Positions 11,625-23,055 of a stretch of 64,000 bases of DNA are shown here, piece by piece. Position numbers and translations under genes: made by a program. Under the pieces are notes generated by a model. It saw only the letters and a list, made by a program, of their open reading frames with translations, had not been told where the DNA came from and searched no databases. This stretch comes from Ahaetulla prasina. Taxonomy: Eukaryota; Chordata; Lepidosauria; Squamata; Colubridae. Positions within the stretch are counted from its first letter, which is position 1, and every line of letters begins with the position of its first letter. The stretch spans positions 15,963,283 to 16,027,282 of the forward strand of contig NC_080542.1 of assembly GCF_028640845.1 (NCBI RefSeq). Direction: 5' to 3'.

Positions 11625-12050
11625 GACCTTTATATGTGAATGTAGTCCTGAATGTAGTCCTGTCAAAGTTGCAACAATACATGAGCACACAATAGATGTA
11701 AGCTTAATGTTAACTGCTCCAATCTTGATTGCAGAAAATATGACTTCAGTAACAGAGTTGTTAATGCCTGGAATACACTACCTGACTCTTTCCAAAATCC
11801 CCAAAGCTTCAACCAAAAACTGTCTACTATTGACCTCACCCCATTCCTAAGAGGTCTGTAAGGGGCGTGCATAAGAGCACAAGAGTGCCTACCGTTCTTG
11901 TCCCTATTGTTTCCTTTCTTTATAGTCAATTAATTTAGTTATTAGATACTCATACTCATATATATACTTATATACTGTATAGTTATTTCATGCTTACGCT
12001 TATATATACTGTGTGACAAAATAAATAAATTAAATAAATAAATAAAAATT
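11625..12050 (+). mobile_element. CR1-like LINE (TGTGACAAAATAAATA-tail family), 3' end
   Basis: The end of the ORF is visible in broken frames, then the family 3' UTR GGGGCGTGCATAAGAGCAC, and a tail TGTGACAAAATAAATAAATT. The same 3' end recurs at 23349-23886, 32412-33365 and 33536-33705. Confidence 0.8.
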
Positions 12051-12659
12051 CAGACATCCCCATATTTAGCTAGGCTGACCAAACGTAACGCTCTTTTGTC
12101 CCTCTCGTCAAAGCTTTTGTCCCTTAAAGATCAAAGCTTTTTGCTAAGTCAAGACAAACTCAGTCAAACCCAAGTCTTTGTCATTGCTGGTAAGCAGATA
12201 TTTATCACCAAATCCCAACTCAGTTCCCTCTCTCTCAAATACAGATATCAGCATCAGTTCTCTGCCCCTACTTGCCTTATTGGGTATAGTGTATGTCCTT
12301 CTCGTTGGCTTCCTTGGTCTCTCATCACCAGAATGAAACAGGCAAGGTCTTTTCTTCCCTTCCTTGCCACAACGAAGGTCTTCCAAGCCTAAACTTATTT
12401 CTCAGCGCTTCACCTGATCTCACGGTATGCTCACATCTGCCTGCCCGTCTGAATCCTTCTTTGACTCAGCCTAGGGTTCCTTTCTTTCTGCCCTCACAGG
12501 AACTCTGCCTTCCCCAAAGCCCAGCCCAGTGTCTGAATCTGAGATGCTTGCCAATGTTAACCTTTTCCTCTCCAACCACAGCTGGCGTGGGAGAAAGGGA
12601 GAGGCTCCAGCACAAATCTTTCAGCACAAGTCTCTGCTTGTCCATGTGAGGGAAGGAGG
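12051..12659. other. unassigned spacer
   Basis: No repeat or exon was recognised with confidence. The frames of about 100 codons have no protein-like features. Confidence 0.35.
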
Positions 12660-13600
12660 GAGGAATAGAGGAAGGAAGGAAGGAAGTCAATTTGAGCAAA
12701 AAGTTCAGACCCAAAGTCTATTTCCCATTATTTCCCCATCTTTAAATTAAGAGGGAGGAAAGGAGGGAGGGAGGTGAGGAAGGAAGGAAGGAGGAAAGGA
12801 AGGAAGGAAGGAAGGAAGGAAGGAAGGAAGGAAGGAAGGAAGGAAGGAAGGAAGGAAGGAAGGAAGAAGTCAATTTGAGCAAAAAAAATCATATCCAAAG
12901 TTTATTTCCCATTATTTCCCCCATTATTAAATTAAGAGGGAGGGAGGGGCAGGGAGGGAGAGAGGAAGGAAGGAAGGAAGGAAGGAAGGAAGGAAGTCAA
13001 TTTGAGCAAAAAGTTCAGACCCAAAGTCTATTTCCCATTATTTCCCCATCTTTAAATTAAGAGGGAGGAAAGGAGGGAGGGAGGTGAGGAAGGAAGGAAG
13101 GAAGGAAGGAAGGAAGGAAGGAAGGAAGGAAGGAAGGAAGGAAGGAAGGAAGGAAGGAAGGAAGGAAGGAAGAAGTCAATTTGAGCAAAAAAATTCATAT
13201 CCAAAGTCTATTTCCCATTATTTCCCCCATTATTAAATTAAGAGGGAGGGAGGGGCAGGGAGGGAGAGAGGAAGGAAGGAAGGAAGGAAGGAAGGAAGGA
13301 AGGAAGGAAGGAAGGAAGGAAGGAAGTCATTTTGAGCAAAAAAATTCATACCCAAAGTCTATTTCCCATTATTTCCCCATCTTTAAATTAAGAGGGAGGG
13401 AGGGAGGGAGGGGCAGGGAGGGAGGGAGGGAAGGAAGGAAGGTGAGAAAGAAAGGAAAGAAATCATTTTGAGCAAAAAGTTTATACCCAAAGTCTATTTC
13501 CCACTATTTTCCCATCATCAAATTAAGAGAGAGGGAGGGAAGGAAGAAGGAAAGAAGGAAGGAAAGAAGGGAGGGAGGGAGGGAGGAAACTACCATTCCC
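12660..13600. repeat. satellite-like array with alternating 126-182 bp units
   Basis: A block beginning GTCAATTTGAGC and containing CTATTTCCCATTATTTCCCC then AAATTAAGAGGGAGG recurs about six times (near 12687, 12869, 12995, 13174, 13325 and 13461). GGAA tracts of varying length separate the blocks. Two block variants alternate: one has CCCATCTTTAAATT then GGAAAGGAGGG, the other CCCCATTATTAAATT then GGGGCAGGG. The real period is therefore a dimer of about 305-308 bp. Confidence 0.93.
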
Positions 13601-15020
13601 AGAAACACCCTGAATAAGGGTGTGTGGATGTGAGATGAACAGAAAGATTTAAAAGACTTGCTTTGGTAAATGTAATTGTGTTGCTCTTTAAGCACACATT
13701 TTAAATTATGTATTTATCACAGCCAATTTCTTTCAAGGCTGTAACCTATCACAGCCCTGCAAAATAAGAGAAAAGTTTGTGGAAAATTCTCATTAAAGTC
13801 TCATCTGGCCTAGTCCACAATCTGATTTCTAAGACCCCCATGGTGGACACATAACACCTAACTTTCTCATATGTTCTTACTTACTTACACACTAGTACAA
13901 AGGCCAACTGTATTTTATTTAGTCTTTTCTGTACAATATTTAAGATTGGAAAGCCAAAAGTTTCATTCCTCCTCTGTCTGAAAAAACATGGCTTTCCACT
14001 TTGTAAGTGTCTTTGACAATTTATAAAATGGACAAGAAAGAACACTTACTAATAAGCGATAGAAAAAGCCAAAAATAAAAAAAAAATGGCCCAAAGGAAT
14101 ATTTTGCTGCTTTTCACAGTGGAAACGTCTCTGCGTACATTTTACAAGAATATACAGAAATAAGCCAATAAAGTCCTTTTCCATAAACATGTCCTGACAG
14201 TTTCTTCATTTCCCCCCCCATCCTCATATCATTGCCTTCATTTTATCCCTTACCCAGGAACAAGGCAGACTGAAGTTATCCTTTCCCATACCAAATTTCA
14301 AGAAGTGTCTTTTCAGGGGTGAAATGCTATCGGTTCACACCGGTTCAGGCGAACTGGTAGTAAAAAAAAAAAAAAAAAAGCTACCAATTCGTCTGAACCC
14401 AATATTTCCGACGATCAACTGTGCCGGGCTATTTATATTCTCTAGAAATCAGGAAATCCTGCTTTGTAGCGAATCTAAATCATGTGGCACAATTGTTCCC
14501 CTCCCCCACTGTTCTACTTACCTTGTTAAGCCTCCCTTTTCTGCGCAAAGTGCGCTTTTGGCAATGAACCAGTGGTAATCCACAGAGAATTTCCCACTGT
14601 ATCTTTTCCCTTCTTCCATAGTGGTCTCTGCTCTTATTTTTCCCCTAAGAAAAATAACCTTGTGAGGTAAATTCAGGGGAGCACCAGGCCTTGACAAAGT
14701 AGGCCTTGTCAAGAAACAAGACTCCACAAGAAATACTGGAACTTACTGAAACTGATGGTTAAGAACAGAAACTTGGCCTTACAGCAGGGGCAGAATTGTT
14801 CTGAATTTCTTTCTAATTTCTTTTCTTTTCTTGCACTTAATCCATCTTTTGCTAATTGCCATATTCCTTCTCCGAATTTGTCCCTGGGGATTTTCATATG
14901 AAAAGGGAGTAAGCGATCCAAAGTCACCCAATGAACTTCTGCAGTTAATGAATGTGCTCCTCCCAAGGATTTGAAATTAAAACTTCCATGAGCACGTCCT
15001 TTTTAATATGTGATTGGTGA
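13601..15020. other. unassigned spacer
   Basis: No gene was found. A hAT-like MITE end (CAGGGGTGAAATGCTATCGG) starts at 14314 and continues to about 14430, containing an A-run. The rest is AT-rich and unassigned. Confidence 0.4.
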
Positions 15021-15029
15021 AAACTGCTT

Positions 15030-15475
15030 TCACCATCTCCTGCTTCTGGTTCTCCTTTTCCTCATATACTTTCTCCTTGCACACCTTCTCTTTCTCCTTG
15101 TATACCTTTTCTTCTACTTCTCTTAATAACCCTTCTTCTTCTCCTTGTCCTCTTAAACTTTCTCCATTTCCATCTTCTTCTCCTTACACACCTTGTGTTA
15201 CTCTTTCTCCTACATACTTTCCCCTTCTCCTTCTCTTCCTAATAAACCTTCTCTTTCTCCCCTTTTTCCTTCTCCTCAAAAACCTTGTCCTTCTCCTTTT
15301 TCTTCTCCTTCTCCTTATCCGCATAAACCTTCCCCATTTTTTCTCCTTGTATACCTCTTTCTTTTTCTCTTTCTCCTTGTATACCTTCTCCTTCTCCTTG
15401 TTCACTATCTGTTTCTTTCTCCTTCACCTTCTCCTTGTATATCTGCTCCTCCTTCTCCTTCCCCTTCTCTGTACA
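15030..15475. repeat. CTTCTCCTTGTATACC minisatellite
   Basis: Imperfect units of about 15-30 bp are built on TTCTCCTTGTATACCT and CTTCTCCTTCTCC. Frames reading through it are low-complexity artefacts. Confidence 0.85.
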
Positions 15476-15956
15476 GAACAGAATGCTGCTGACTAGTAGA
15501 AACAATTACCCAACCATAGGAGCAGCTCAACAGTGGAACCAAAGACCCAAAGCAGGGGTGGGTTCCTTTCCTATGTTCAAACAATATGGACAGAGTGTTT
15601 TAATGCAGATTCCTACACTGAGCAGGTCCAAATAAGGTCTAGGAACAGGAACAGAAAAGGTGATGCTGAAGAAGCTGGAATGTTGAGCCTTGAGAAGAAA
15701 GAGAGGCAATGTCCCAGAAGCAAGACCTCCAGAAGACGATCAAGACCAGTTCTCCATCATTCCAGAGAGCCAAAAATAGAATAATGGATTCCAGTTAAAT
15801 GTTGAACTATAAAATAGAGAGAGCTAGATACTGGTTCAAACTTCATTGTTCTTCTCTCTCTCTCTCTCTCTCTCTCCCTCCCTCCCCTTTCTCTCTCTGA
15901 AACTTTTTCCCTCAGCTAAATCTACTTCGCAGGGTTCTTGTGTGGGGAAATGGAAA
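15476..15956. other. unassigned spacer with a TC tract
   Basis: Contains a TC-rich tract (15851-15898). No gene or further repeat was recognised. Confidence 0.4.
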
Positions 15957-16290
15957 CACGGCCCTCTTCTTGATTCGTGCAGTATACAGGTCCTCAATGG
16001 AAGGCAGGTTGGTAGCAATTATTTTTTCTGCAGTTCTAATTATCCTCTGAAGTCTGTGTTTTTCTTGTTGGGTTGCAGAATTGTGTTGTAAATGTTGTAC
16101 CTTGATGAACGTATCTTTTCTTTTATGTACACTGAGAACATATGCACCAAGACAAATTCCTTGTGTGTCCAATCACACTTGGCCAATAAAAAATTCTATT
16201 CTATTCTATTCTATTCTATTCTATTCTATTCTATTCTATTCTATTCTATTCTATTCTATTCTATTCTATTCTATTCTATTCTATTCTGTT
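15957..16290 (+). mobile_element. Single-ORF LINE copy with 5' inversion and ATTCT tail
   Basis: 16079-16195 is the plus-strand 3' UTR of the LINE at 28681-31925 (GTTGTACCTTGATGAACGTA ... CTTGGCCAATAAAA). It leads into about 18 ATTCT units (16196-16286). Immediately upstream, 15957-16080 is the same LINE in the opposite orientation, matching the coding region near 31380-31500. The intervening part (about 31500-31790 of the reference copy) is missing. This is the pattern expected from twin priming. Confidence 0.88.
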
Positions 16291-17212
16291 GACCTTGACA
16301 TATCTCCTCCCATCTTGTCTTTTGTCCCCTCACCTCTGACTTTGATTTTAGATCCACACCTCTGACTTTGATTTTCACAGCAAAGTTAGAGAACCAGGGA
16401 TGCAATTTCCATTCCTCTCCTCAAAATTCTAGTCCTCTTGATCTGTTTGGACCTTGGTTGGTTTTTAGTTGAAATGTGAAAGACAGCAGTTCCTTTTCCT
16501 GCCTTCCTGCCTTCCTTCCAGTCAATAAAATTGAAATGCAGACCAGCTACTGGATCATTATGGGCTGCAATTCCACTGAGAATCCATTGGCAAGAAAAGG
16601 GTCAGTCCAGAGAAGGTAGCATGAGCGTCAGCAGCTAGAAGTCATTAAAGAAGAAGTAACTGATGAGACCAAAAGTAGACAGCACCTTCTTGAAAAATTT
16701 AGAGCCTCTAATGAGCTGGATGGCTAAAGTCATTTTCATACTTGTCATTCCTTCTTCACAGAAAAGTTTGCTTAAATTGCCCCGCAATTTAATTCCCAGT
16801 ACAAATAACAGCAGCTCTCCAATGTGCCAAAGTCATTGCCAAGTTTTTTGTACTGCGGTTGGATGGCGCACTGATTTTTGCACTTTCTCAGCTTTCCAAG
16901 AAGATGCTGGATTTGTGCCCAGCTCCCAGGGCTTGCTTTGTAAAAGGGCTGGAGAAATTTGAAGGCTTTGCCTCCAGTTCTGATCCTAAAGTTCAGTCAA
17001 GATCCAGAATTTCTGTTCTTCAACATTAAGAATCACTATAAATGGGCACACATCCAAGAGATATTTTCACTACCCATGCAGTAGCCAGGAGGCCTACAAG
17101 AAAGGGAAGGGAAGATAAAGCTGCAGAAAAATTAGACAGTTTAAGAATGAGTCAATTTGGTGTAGCAGTTAAGGCACCAGCTGGAAACTAGGAGATCTTG
17201 CGTTCTAGAACA
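16291..17212. other. unassigned spacer
   Basis: Unique-looking sequence. A plus-strand frame at 16663-16962 has no recognised domain or splice context and is not called. Confidence 0.4.
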
Positions 17213-18150
17213 GAATGGAATGGAATGGAATGGAATGGAAGGGTAGGGTAGGGTAGGGTAGAATAGAATAGAATAGAATAGAATAGAATAGAATAGAATA
17301 GAATAGAATAGAATAGAATAGAATAGAATAGAATAGAATAGAATAGAATAACAGAGTTGGAAGGGACCTTGGAGGTCTTCTAGTCCAACCCCCTGCTTAG
17401 GCAGGAAACTCAACACCACTTCAAACAGGTCATCCAACATCTTCTTAAAAATTTCCAGTGTTGGAGCATTTACAACTTCTGGAGGCAAGTTGCTCCACTG
17501 ATTTAATCGTTCTAACTGTCAGGAAATTTCTCCTTAGTTCTAAGTTGCTTTTCTCCTTGATTAGTTTCCACCCATTGCTTCTTGTCCTGCCCTCAGGTGC
17601 TTTGGAGAATAGCTTGACTCCCTCTTCTTTGTGGCAACCGCTGACATATTGGAAGACTGCTATCATGTCTTCCCTAGTCCTTCTTTTCATCAAACTAGAC
17701 ATACTCAGTTCCAGCAACCGTTCTTCATATGTTTTTTTTTTTGTTTACATTTATACCCCGCCCTTCTCCGAAGACTCAGGGCGGCTTACAATGTATAAGG
17801 CAATAGTCTCATTCTATTTGTATATTTTTTTTTACAAAGTCAACTTATTGCCCCCCCAACAATCTGGGTCCTCATTTTACCTACCTTATAAAGGGTGGAA
17901 GGCTGTCAACCTTGGGCCGGGCTCGAACCTTCTGTAATTGCAGGCTCTGTGTTCTAATAACAGGCTTCTCTATTGCTTCTCTATCCCGTTCCCTAATCAT
18001 CTCCAGTTCCCTAATCATCTTTGTTGCTCTTTTCTGCACTCTTTCTAGAGTCTCACCACCTTTTATTTTACATTGTGGTGACCAAAACTGGATGCAATAT
18101 TCCAAGTGTGGCCTTACCAAGGTATTATAAAGTGGTATTAACACTTCAAG
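17213..18150 (-). mobile_element. CR1 LINE 3' end with GAATA microsatellite, split by a SINE
   Basis: On the minus strand the CR1 3' body runs from 18150 to 17352 and ends in the GGTCCCTTCCAACTCTGTTA motif. It continues into an ATTCT array (17216-17350, read GAATA on plus) that changes to TGGAA and GGGTA units at its far end. A SINE interrupts it at about 17738-17970. The broken frame 17717-17445 reads SMSSLMKRRTREDMIAVFQY. Confidence 0.9.
17738..17970 (-). mobile_element. tRNA-derived SINE (second type) in CR1
   Basis: On the minus strand the SINE carries a B-box-like stretch, the core GGACCCAGATTGTTGGGG and a 3' end CCGCCCTGAGTCTTCGG. That last motif is shared with the 3' end of the L2 element at 41712-43500. 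Compare the copy at 19612-19842. Confidence 0.78.
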
Positions 18151-19270
18151 TGAACAGCTTAGTGATAGTTCTAAGCGCTGAAAAAAGTGACCTATGACCA
18201 ATGATTAACACTTCACATGATCTTGATTCTATCCCTCTGTTTATGCTGCTAGAACTAATCTGAAGGCATACACACACACACAAGGAGAAGGTTAGACTTG
18301 GTTAAGGAGATCTGGCATTAAAATCTCTGGCACAAAGCAACTTGGTCTGTAATTTCAATCTCCCTGACCTTTGTTGAGAAAAAGCAGCTCTACGTACATA
18401 CAAATTAAATTTAGAAACGGAAGACATTTCCTTGCGTTCTTATTTTGTTTTTCAACCCTGAGGACAAGAAACTTGAAACTCTCTTTCAAAATATCCAGAG
18501 AATCAGCCTATCCATCTTACCAGCGCTCCTCTCCACCTTTATACTAATAGCTGCCTCCAGACTGAGCCTGGAGGGGGAAAAAAATCTTTTCTGCATAAAA
18601 AGGAACCAAATTTGGGCACCACACCCATTTTTTTTTATTTTTTTTATTTTTTTTGGCATCTAGTCAACCTGATTTGCATCAGGACTTGGGACTTCATGTG
18701 GTGTTGTGATAAAGGGATGAACCCTCCTAGCTATTCCTCCCATCCCCACCATCTGCCAGCCAAATTTCCTATTCTACCCGCTTCTCCTTGCAAAAAAACT
18801 GCCAGAGAAAAAGAAGGAAGTGGTACGTTTCCTGCCCCTCCCTTTCCCAGTTCAATCACCATAGAAAACAGCAGCCTTCTCTTCCACCCTGGTTATCTTG
18901 GGATGATCCTTCTGGGTTATTAAAACTGAAAGTGGCCAATCAAAAGAGGAAGAGGACACTCATGTTTGTCCTGTGCTTCTAAACTTCCTTTATCTGTTCC
19001 TAACCTCCTTTGAGACTTCGGAGCAATGTGGAGTGTGGGGGGTAGAATTCTGCTGGTGCTCAGAGATACTGCACAAATCTCTCCTTAGATTCTAAAGTGG
19101 GTTTAGAGAGTTAAGCATCACCTAACTTTTTTTTTTTTTTAATTCATTGCAAACCATCCAGAGTCACATAGGTAAAATGAGGGGAGTGTAGAAACATGAT
19201 GAATAAATAAATATATTTAGTTGGTTAGTTTCCTAGTATGATTTTGATTGCTTATTTAGCATCCTATGAC
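18151..19270. other. unassigned spacer
   Basis: No gene was found. There is low-complexity T-rich sequence at 18630-18655 and 19128-19141, and a short CA tract near 18271. Confidence 0.4.
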
Positions 19271-19611
19271 CAGGGGTAGGCTGCTGGGGGTTTGTAGGGA
19301 GAACCTCTAGCTAAGATTCTGGGTGGTTCGGAAAACCCCCAAATCCCACTCCCGGCTGGCCCCGCCCATTCCACCCTGCCCCTCCAAGGAGTTCCCAAGA
19401 TGCTCATTTTGGATGCAGGTAAGTGCAGGGAATGCATGGAGGTTTGGGTCGGATGAAAAATGGGCCTACCGGAGGTTCGGGAAGGCCAAAAAGGCCTCCA
19501 GAGGCCTCCAGTGTCTGGGGAGGCTCAAGGAAAGCCTCCGGAGCCCGAGAAGAGCAAAAACGCGCCCCGCCCCCCACCATGGTGCAGGAAGATGACTAGG
19601 CCATGCCCACC
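19271..19611. mobile_element. hAT-like element (CAGGGGTAGGCTGCTGGGGG type), partial
   Basis: The left terminus and body match the element starting at 52421 (GAGAACCTCTAGCTAAGATTC, GGATGCAGGTAAGTGCAGGG). It is GC-richer than its surroundings. The right terminus is not recognisable where the SINE begins. Confidence 0.65.
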
Positions 19612-19842
19612 TAGAGGGGCCTCTGGTGGCTCAGCAGACTAAGTCTGTCTGTTATTAACACAGCTGCTTGCAATTACTGCAAGTTCAAGTCCCACCAGGC
19701 CCAAGGTTGACTCAGCCTTCCATCCTTTATAAGGTAGGTAAAATGAGGACCCAGATTGTTGGGGGCAATAAATTGACTTTGTATATAAATATACAAATAG
19801 GATGAAGACTATTGCTAACATAGTGTAAGCCGCCCTGTTGCA
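19612..19842 (+). mobile_element. tRNA-derived SINE (second type, L2-like 3' end)
   Basis: The 5' end is GCCTCTGGTGGCTCAG, followed by a B-box-like CAAGTTCAAGTCCC and the core AAAATGAGGACCCAGATTGT. The 3' end is TAAGCCGCCCTG. Same subtype as 17738-17970. Confidence 0.82.
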
Positions 19843-19904
19843 TCTTATGATTCACGATGAATGTATTTATGATGACTACGATCATGATTTATCGCTTATA
19901 CCTT

Positions 19905-20515
19905 TCATATATTCTACTCTATTCTATTCTATTCTATTCTATTCTATTCTATTCTATTCTATTCTATTCTATTCTATTCTATTCTATTCTACCCTACCCT
20001 ACCCTACCCTACCCTACCCTACCTTACCCGACCCTATCCTATTCCTAATTCTATTCTATTCTACTCTACTCTACTCTACTCTACTCTACCCTACCCTACC
20101 CTGTTCCATTCCGTTCTGTTCCATTCCATTCCATTCCATTCCATTCCATTCCATTCCATTCCAATTCCAATTCCAATTCCTATTCCTATTCCTATTCCAT
20201 TCTATTCCATTCCATTCCATTCCATTCTATTCTATTCTATTCTATTCTATTCTATTCTATTCTATTCCATTCTACCCTACCCTACCCTACCTTACCCTAC
20301 CCTATCCTATTCCTAATTCTATTCTACTCTACTCTACTCTACCCTACCCTACCCTACCCTACCCTACCCTATCCTGTTCTGTTCCGTTCCGTTCCGTTCC
20401 GTTCCATTCCATTCCATTCCATTCCATTCCAATTCCAATTCCAATTCCAATTCCTATTCCTATTCCTATTCCTATTCCTATTCCTATTCCTATTCCTATT
20501 CTATTCTAAAACTTG
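19905..20515. repeat. pentamer array with ordered variant blocks
   Basis: Long ATTCT-derived array. Blocks occur in the order ATTCT, ACCCT, a CCTAATT spacer, ACTCT, GTTCC/ATTCC, CAATTCC and CTATTCC. That order appears twice (about 19985-20215 and 20270-20500), so a roughly 285-bp segment has duplicated on top of the pentamer. A 223-codon frame over it is an artefact. Confidence 0.93.
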
Positions 20516-20607
20516 AGGTTTTCAAAAATAGAATGATATGAGGTTTCCTGCTTTGAGCAGGGGTTGGACTAGAAGACCTTAGAGGTCCCTTCCAGCCCTA
20601 TGATTCT
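20516..20607 (+). mobile_element. CR1 LINE 3' terminus (ATTCTATG type)
   Basis: Only the extreme 3' end is present: GGTTGGACTAGAAGACC, TCCCTTCCAGCCC, then ATGATTCTATG, the classical CR1 terminal repeat. It sits next to the pentamer array. Confidence 0.82.
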
Positions 20608-20829
20608 ATGCTTTATATAAAGCATCCTTGGTGGGATAGGGCTGAATGGGGTCTCAGCCTTAGCTTTGTTAGGAAAGAATCAGGGAAAAAATTAGTTTGG
20701 GCTGGATATCAAAAAGTGGAAACCTCCAACGGTCATTCTTACCTGTTCAAAGAGCTGAAGAAGAGGCATATGAATGACTCCAAGGTCTTTGCAGAGGTGT
20801 TGCTATATTTAAGAAGAATTTAATTAGCC

Positions 20830-21215
20830 TCCAGGCCCCTAAAATATATGAAGAATGGTTGCAGGAACTGGGCATGGCTATTCTAGTGAAAAGAAGGACC
20901 AAGGGAGACATGATAGCAGTCTTCCAATATTTGAAAGGCTGCCACAGAGAGAAAGAGGTCAAGCTATTTTCCAAAGCACCTGAAGGCCAGACAAGGAATA
21001 ATGGATGGAAACCGACCAAGGAGAGATTCAATAAGGAAAAATTTTCTGACCGTGAGAGCAATCAACCAATGGAACAGAAGTTGCCTTCAGAAGTTGTGGG
21101 AACTTCATCACTGGAGGCTTTCATGAAGACACTGGGTTGCCATCTGTCAGAAATGGTGTAGGTAGGGTCTCCTGCTTGGGTGGGGGGTTGGACTAGAGGA
21201 TCTACAAGGTCCTTT
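20830..21215 (+). mobile_element. CR1 LINE 3' end
   Basis: 5'-truncated and broken. It reads AILVKRRTKGDMIAVFQYL and KLPSEVVGTSSLEAF, and ends near GGTTGGACTAGAGGATC. No simple-repeat tail remains. Confidence 0.85.
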
Positions 21216-21422
21216 CTAACTGTTAATCTGCTTCGGTATCTTTTCATTTCATCAGGAAGTTCAGGAGTCTGAACAGTCAAACTTTCTCAGCAGCTTGACA
21301 AAAGACATTTTATTTTGCATCCACTATCAATCAGAATCATCCTCTGTTCTGTCCAGGAAGATGCCTCATTAATATGGAGAGGCCCATTGTTCTGCCAGAT
21401 CTGATCTTCTTTTTTAATTAAT

Positions 21423-21871
21423 TAGTGTATTTTTTGGAGTATAAGACACACCTTAGTTTTTGGGGTAGAAAATAAGAAAAAAGCTGGTTGGCAGGTGGAT
21501 CGACCTCTCAGAATACTCCCACTCAGCTGTTCCAGAGGTGAATTTTAGCAACAAATTGCTCATTTAGTTGTGAGCTCTGTGCCTTGCTTTTTTTTTTTTT
21601 TTTTGCTTTTTTTTTCTGCCTCTGAAACTTCTGAAACTTTGTTTCAGAAAAAAAAAAAATTCTGCCTCTGAAAGCCTCCGAAACAGCTTCAGAAAAAAAG
21701 CCTCTGAAACTCTGTTTGGGAGCTTCTTTTCTGAAGCTTCATTTCCAATGCTTTTTTTCAGCCTCTGAAACCCCTATTTGAGAAGCTGGATGGGAGTATA
21801 AGATGTACCCAGATTTTCACCCTCTTTTTTGGGAGGAAAAAAGTGCATCTTATACTCTGAAAAATACGGTA
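21423..21871. mobile_element. Tc1/mariner-like MITE (ATACGGTA ends), copy 1
   Basis: The ends are TAGTGTATTTTTTGGAG TATAAG and the inverted CTTATACTCTGAAAAATACGGTA, with TA at both edges. The interior has several GCCTCTGAAAC repeats. No transposase. The same element is at 23056-24100. Confidence 0.72.
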
Positions 21872-22014
21872 TGCTGTTTAGGTCATCCATCCCTAACCTG
21901 ATACCCTCCAGATGTGCAATTCTGGAGGTGGTAATCTGAATATATCTAAGGGACACCAGGATGACAGGAGGGAAGCTGTTACAGATGGTGCAAATTTAAC
22001 TGGACACCCAATTC

Positions 22015-22236
22015 ATGCTGGGGTTTGGTCACTAAGTCATATCCGACTCTTCCCAACATCATTAACCTTAGTGAGCCAGCTCCCCCTATCCTTCACTGTC
22101 TCCTGGCCTTTGTCCAAATTCATGCTCACTGCCTCTCACCCTCTGCCATCCCCTTCTCCTTTTGCTTTCAAGCTTTCCTAACTTCAGGGTCCTTTCCAAT
22201 GAGTCCTTTCTTCTCATTTGGTGGCCAAAGTATTTG
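22015..22236 (-). mobile_element. Bov-B LINE 3' fragment
   Basis: Read on the minus strand it contains AAATGAGAAGAAAGGACTCA, AGGGTGAGAGGCAGTGAGC and ATATGACTTAGTGACCAAAC, the 3' coding and terminal region of Bov-B. It is diverged and short. Confidence 0.75.
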
Positions 22237-22310
22237 AGCTATTTGTCATGCTGGATTACTTCTTGGTTTCCTTCCTACTCCTACAAGTAGGCCACGCTTA
22301 ATGACTGGTC

Positions 22311-22799
22311 GTGTCGTGTCCCCCTCCCCCTCCGACGACTGGGTCTAGGAAGTCTGTATCAAATGTGGCCACAAAGCCTCTGCAGCTTTGCCAAATTCCT
22401 TTCAGATTTCTCAGGGCAGGCAGGAATCCAAGTTGTGACTTCAGCAAACCAGATGAGACTTTGCTTGACTCAAAGTTGCTTGATTCAAGCTGATCCTTTA
22501 TATAGGCTGTGGGGTGTGGCTCCATGATTCAGCACTTATCCAGGCCTGCCCCTCCCTTCCTTCTGCTGACGTCGCCTCTCAGATCTCTGGAAGCGGGGAT
22601 CCGTCCACTGTGAATTCTCTTCCTCTGGATCTGCTGCCGGTAATTCCAGCATGTGTCTGGCTCCATGCTCACACGCTGTAGGAGTGAGGTTTGTTTGTTC
22701 AGGCCGTTCCTTTTCATTATCAGATTCTGAATCTGATAGCAGGCCCGGGAGGAGGCGGGAGGGGCCCGGCAGAGGAGAGGACGGAGGACGAGGCGCAAG
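22311..22799 (-). mobile_element. solo LTR, copy 1
   Basis: Related to the LTR at 61943-62490: both contain TCATGGAGCCACACCCCACA followed by a TATA box (CTATATAAAGG here). The flanks are ggtcg (22306-22310) and ggtca (22800-22804), 4 of 5 identical. No gag, pol or env sequence adjoins it, so it is taken as a solo LTR. Whether the parent is Ty3/Gypsy or an endogenous retrovirus cannot be told. Confidence 0.7.
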
Positions 22800-23055
22800 A
22801 GGTCACTTAGTGATCATTTGAAGTTACAATGGACAACCCCCACACACCTCAAAGGTTTGTACAACCCAGTCAGCACACACAAAAATGGATGAGGATCCCT
22901 TCCCTTGGAGACATGACACAATGCCAATGAAGGTTGGAACCTACAACCTTGGAAACATCTGCCTTTGCTTCCAGACATTTCTGAGCCCACCAGACCTTTT
23001 GAAACTACAATTCCCAATGTCTGTAGAGACATAGCAGTGTCCTAAAGGAGACATC

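Noticed and set aside
15014..15505. 160-codon serine/phenylalanine-rich frame and antisense lysine-rich frames
   Set aside because: Pyrimidine minisatellite; no domain or splice context.
19985..20460. ATTCC blocks as a relic of human-like satellite III or contamination
   Set aside because: They grade from ATTCT units through intermediate variants, so local origin is simpler.
19838..20509. 223-codon open frame rich in LFYSI
   Set aside because: It is the translation of a pentamer array; all frames of such an array stay open when the unit has no stop.
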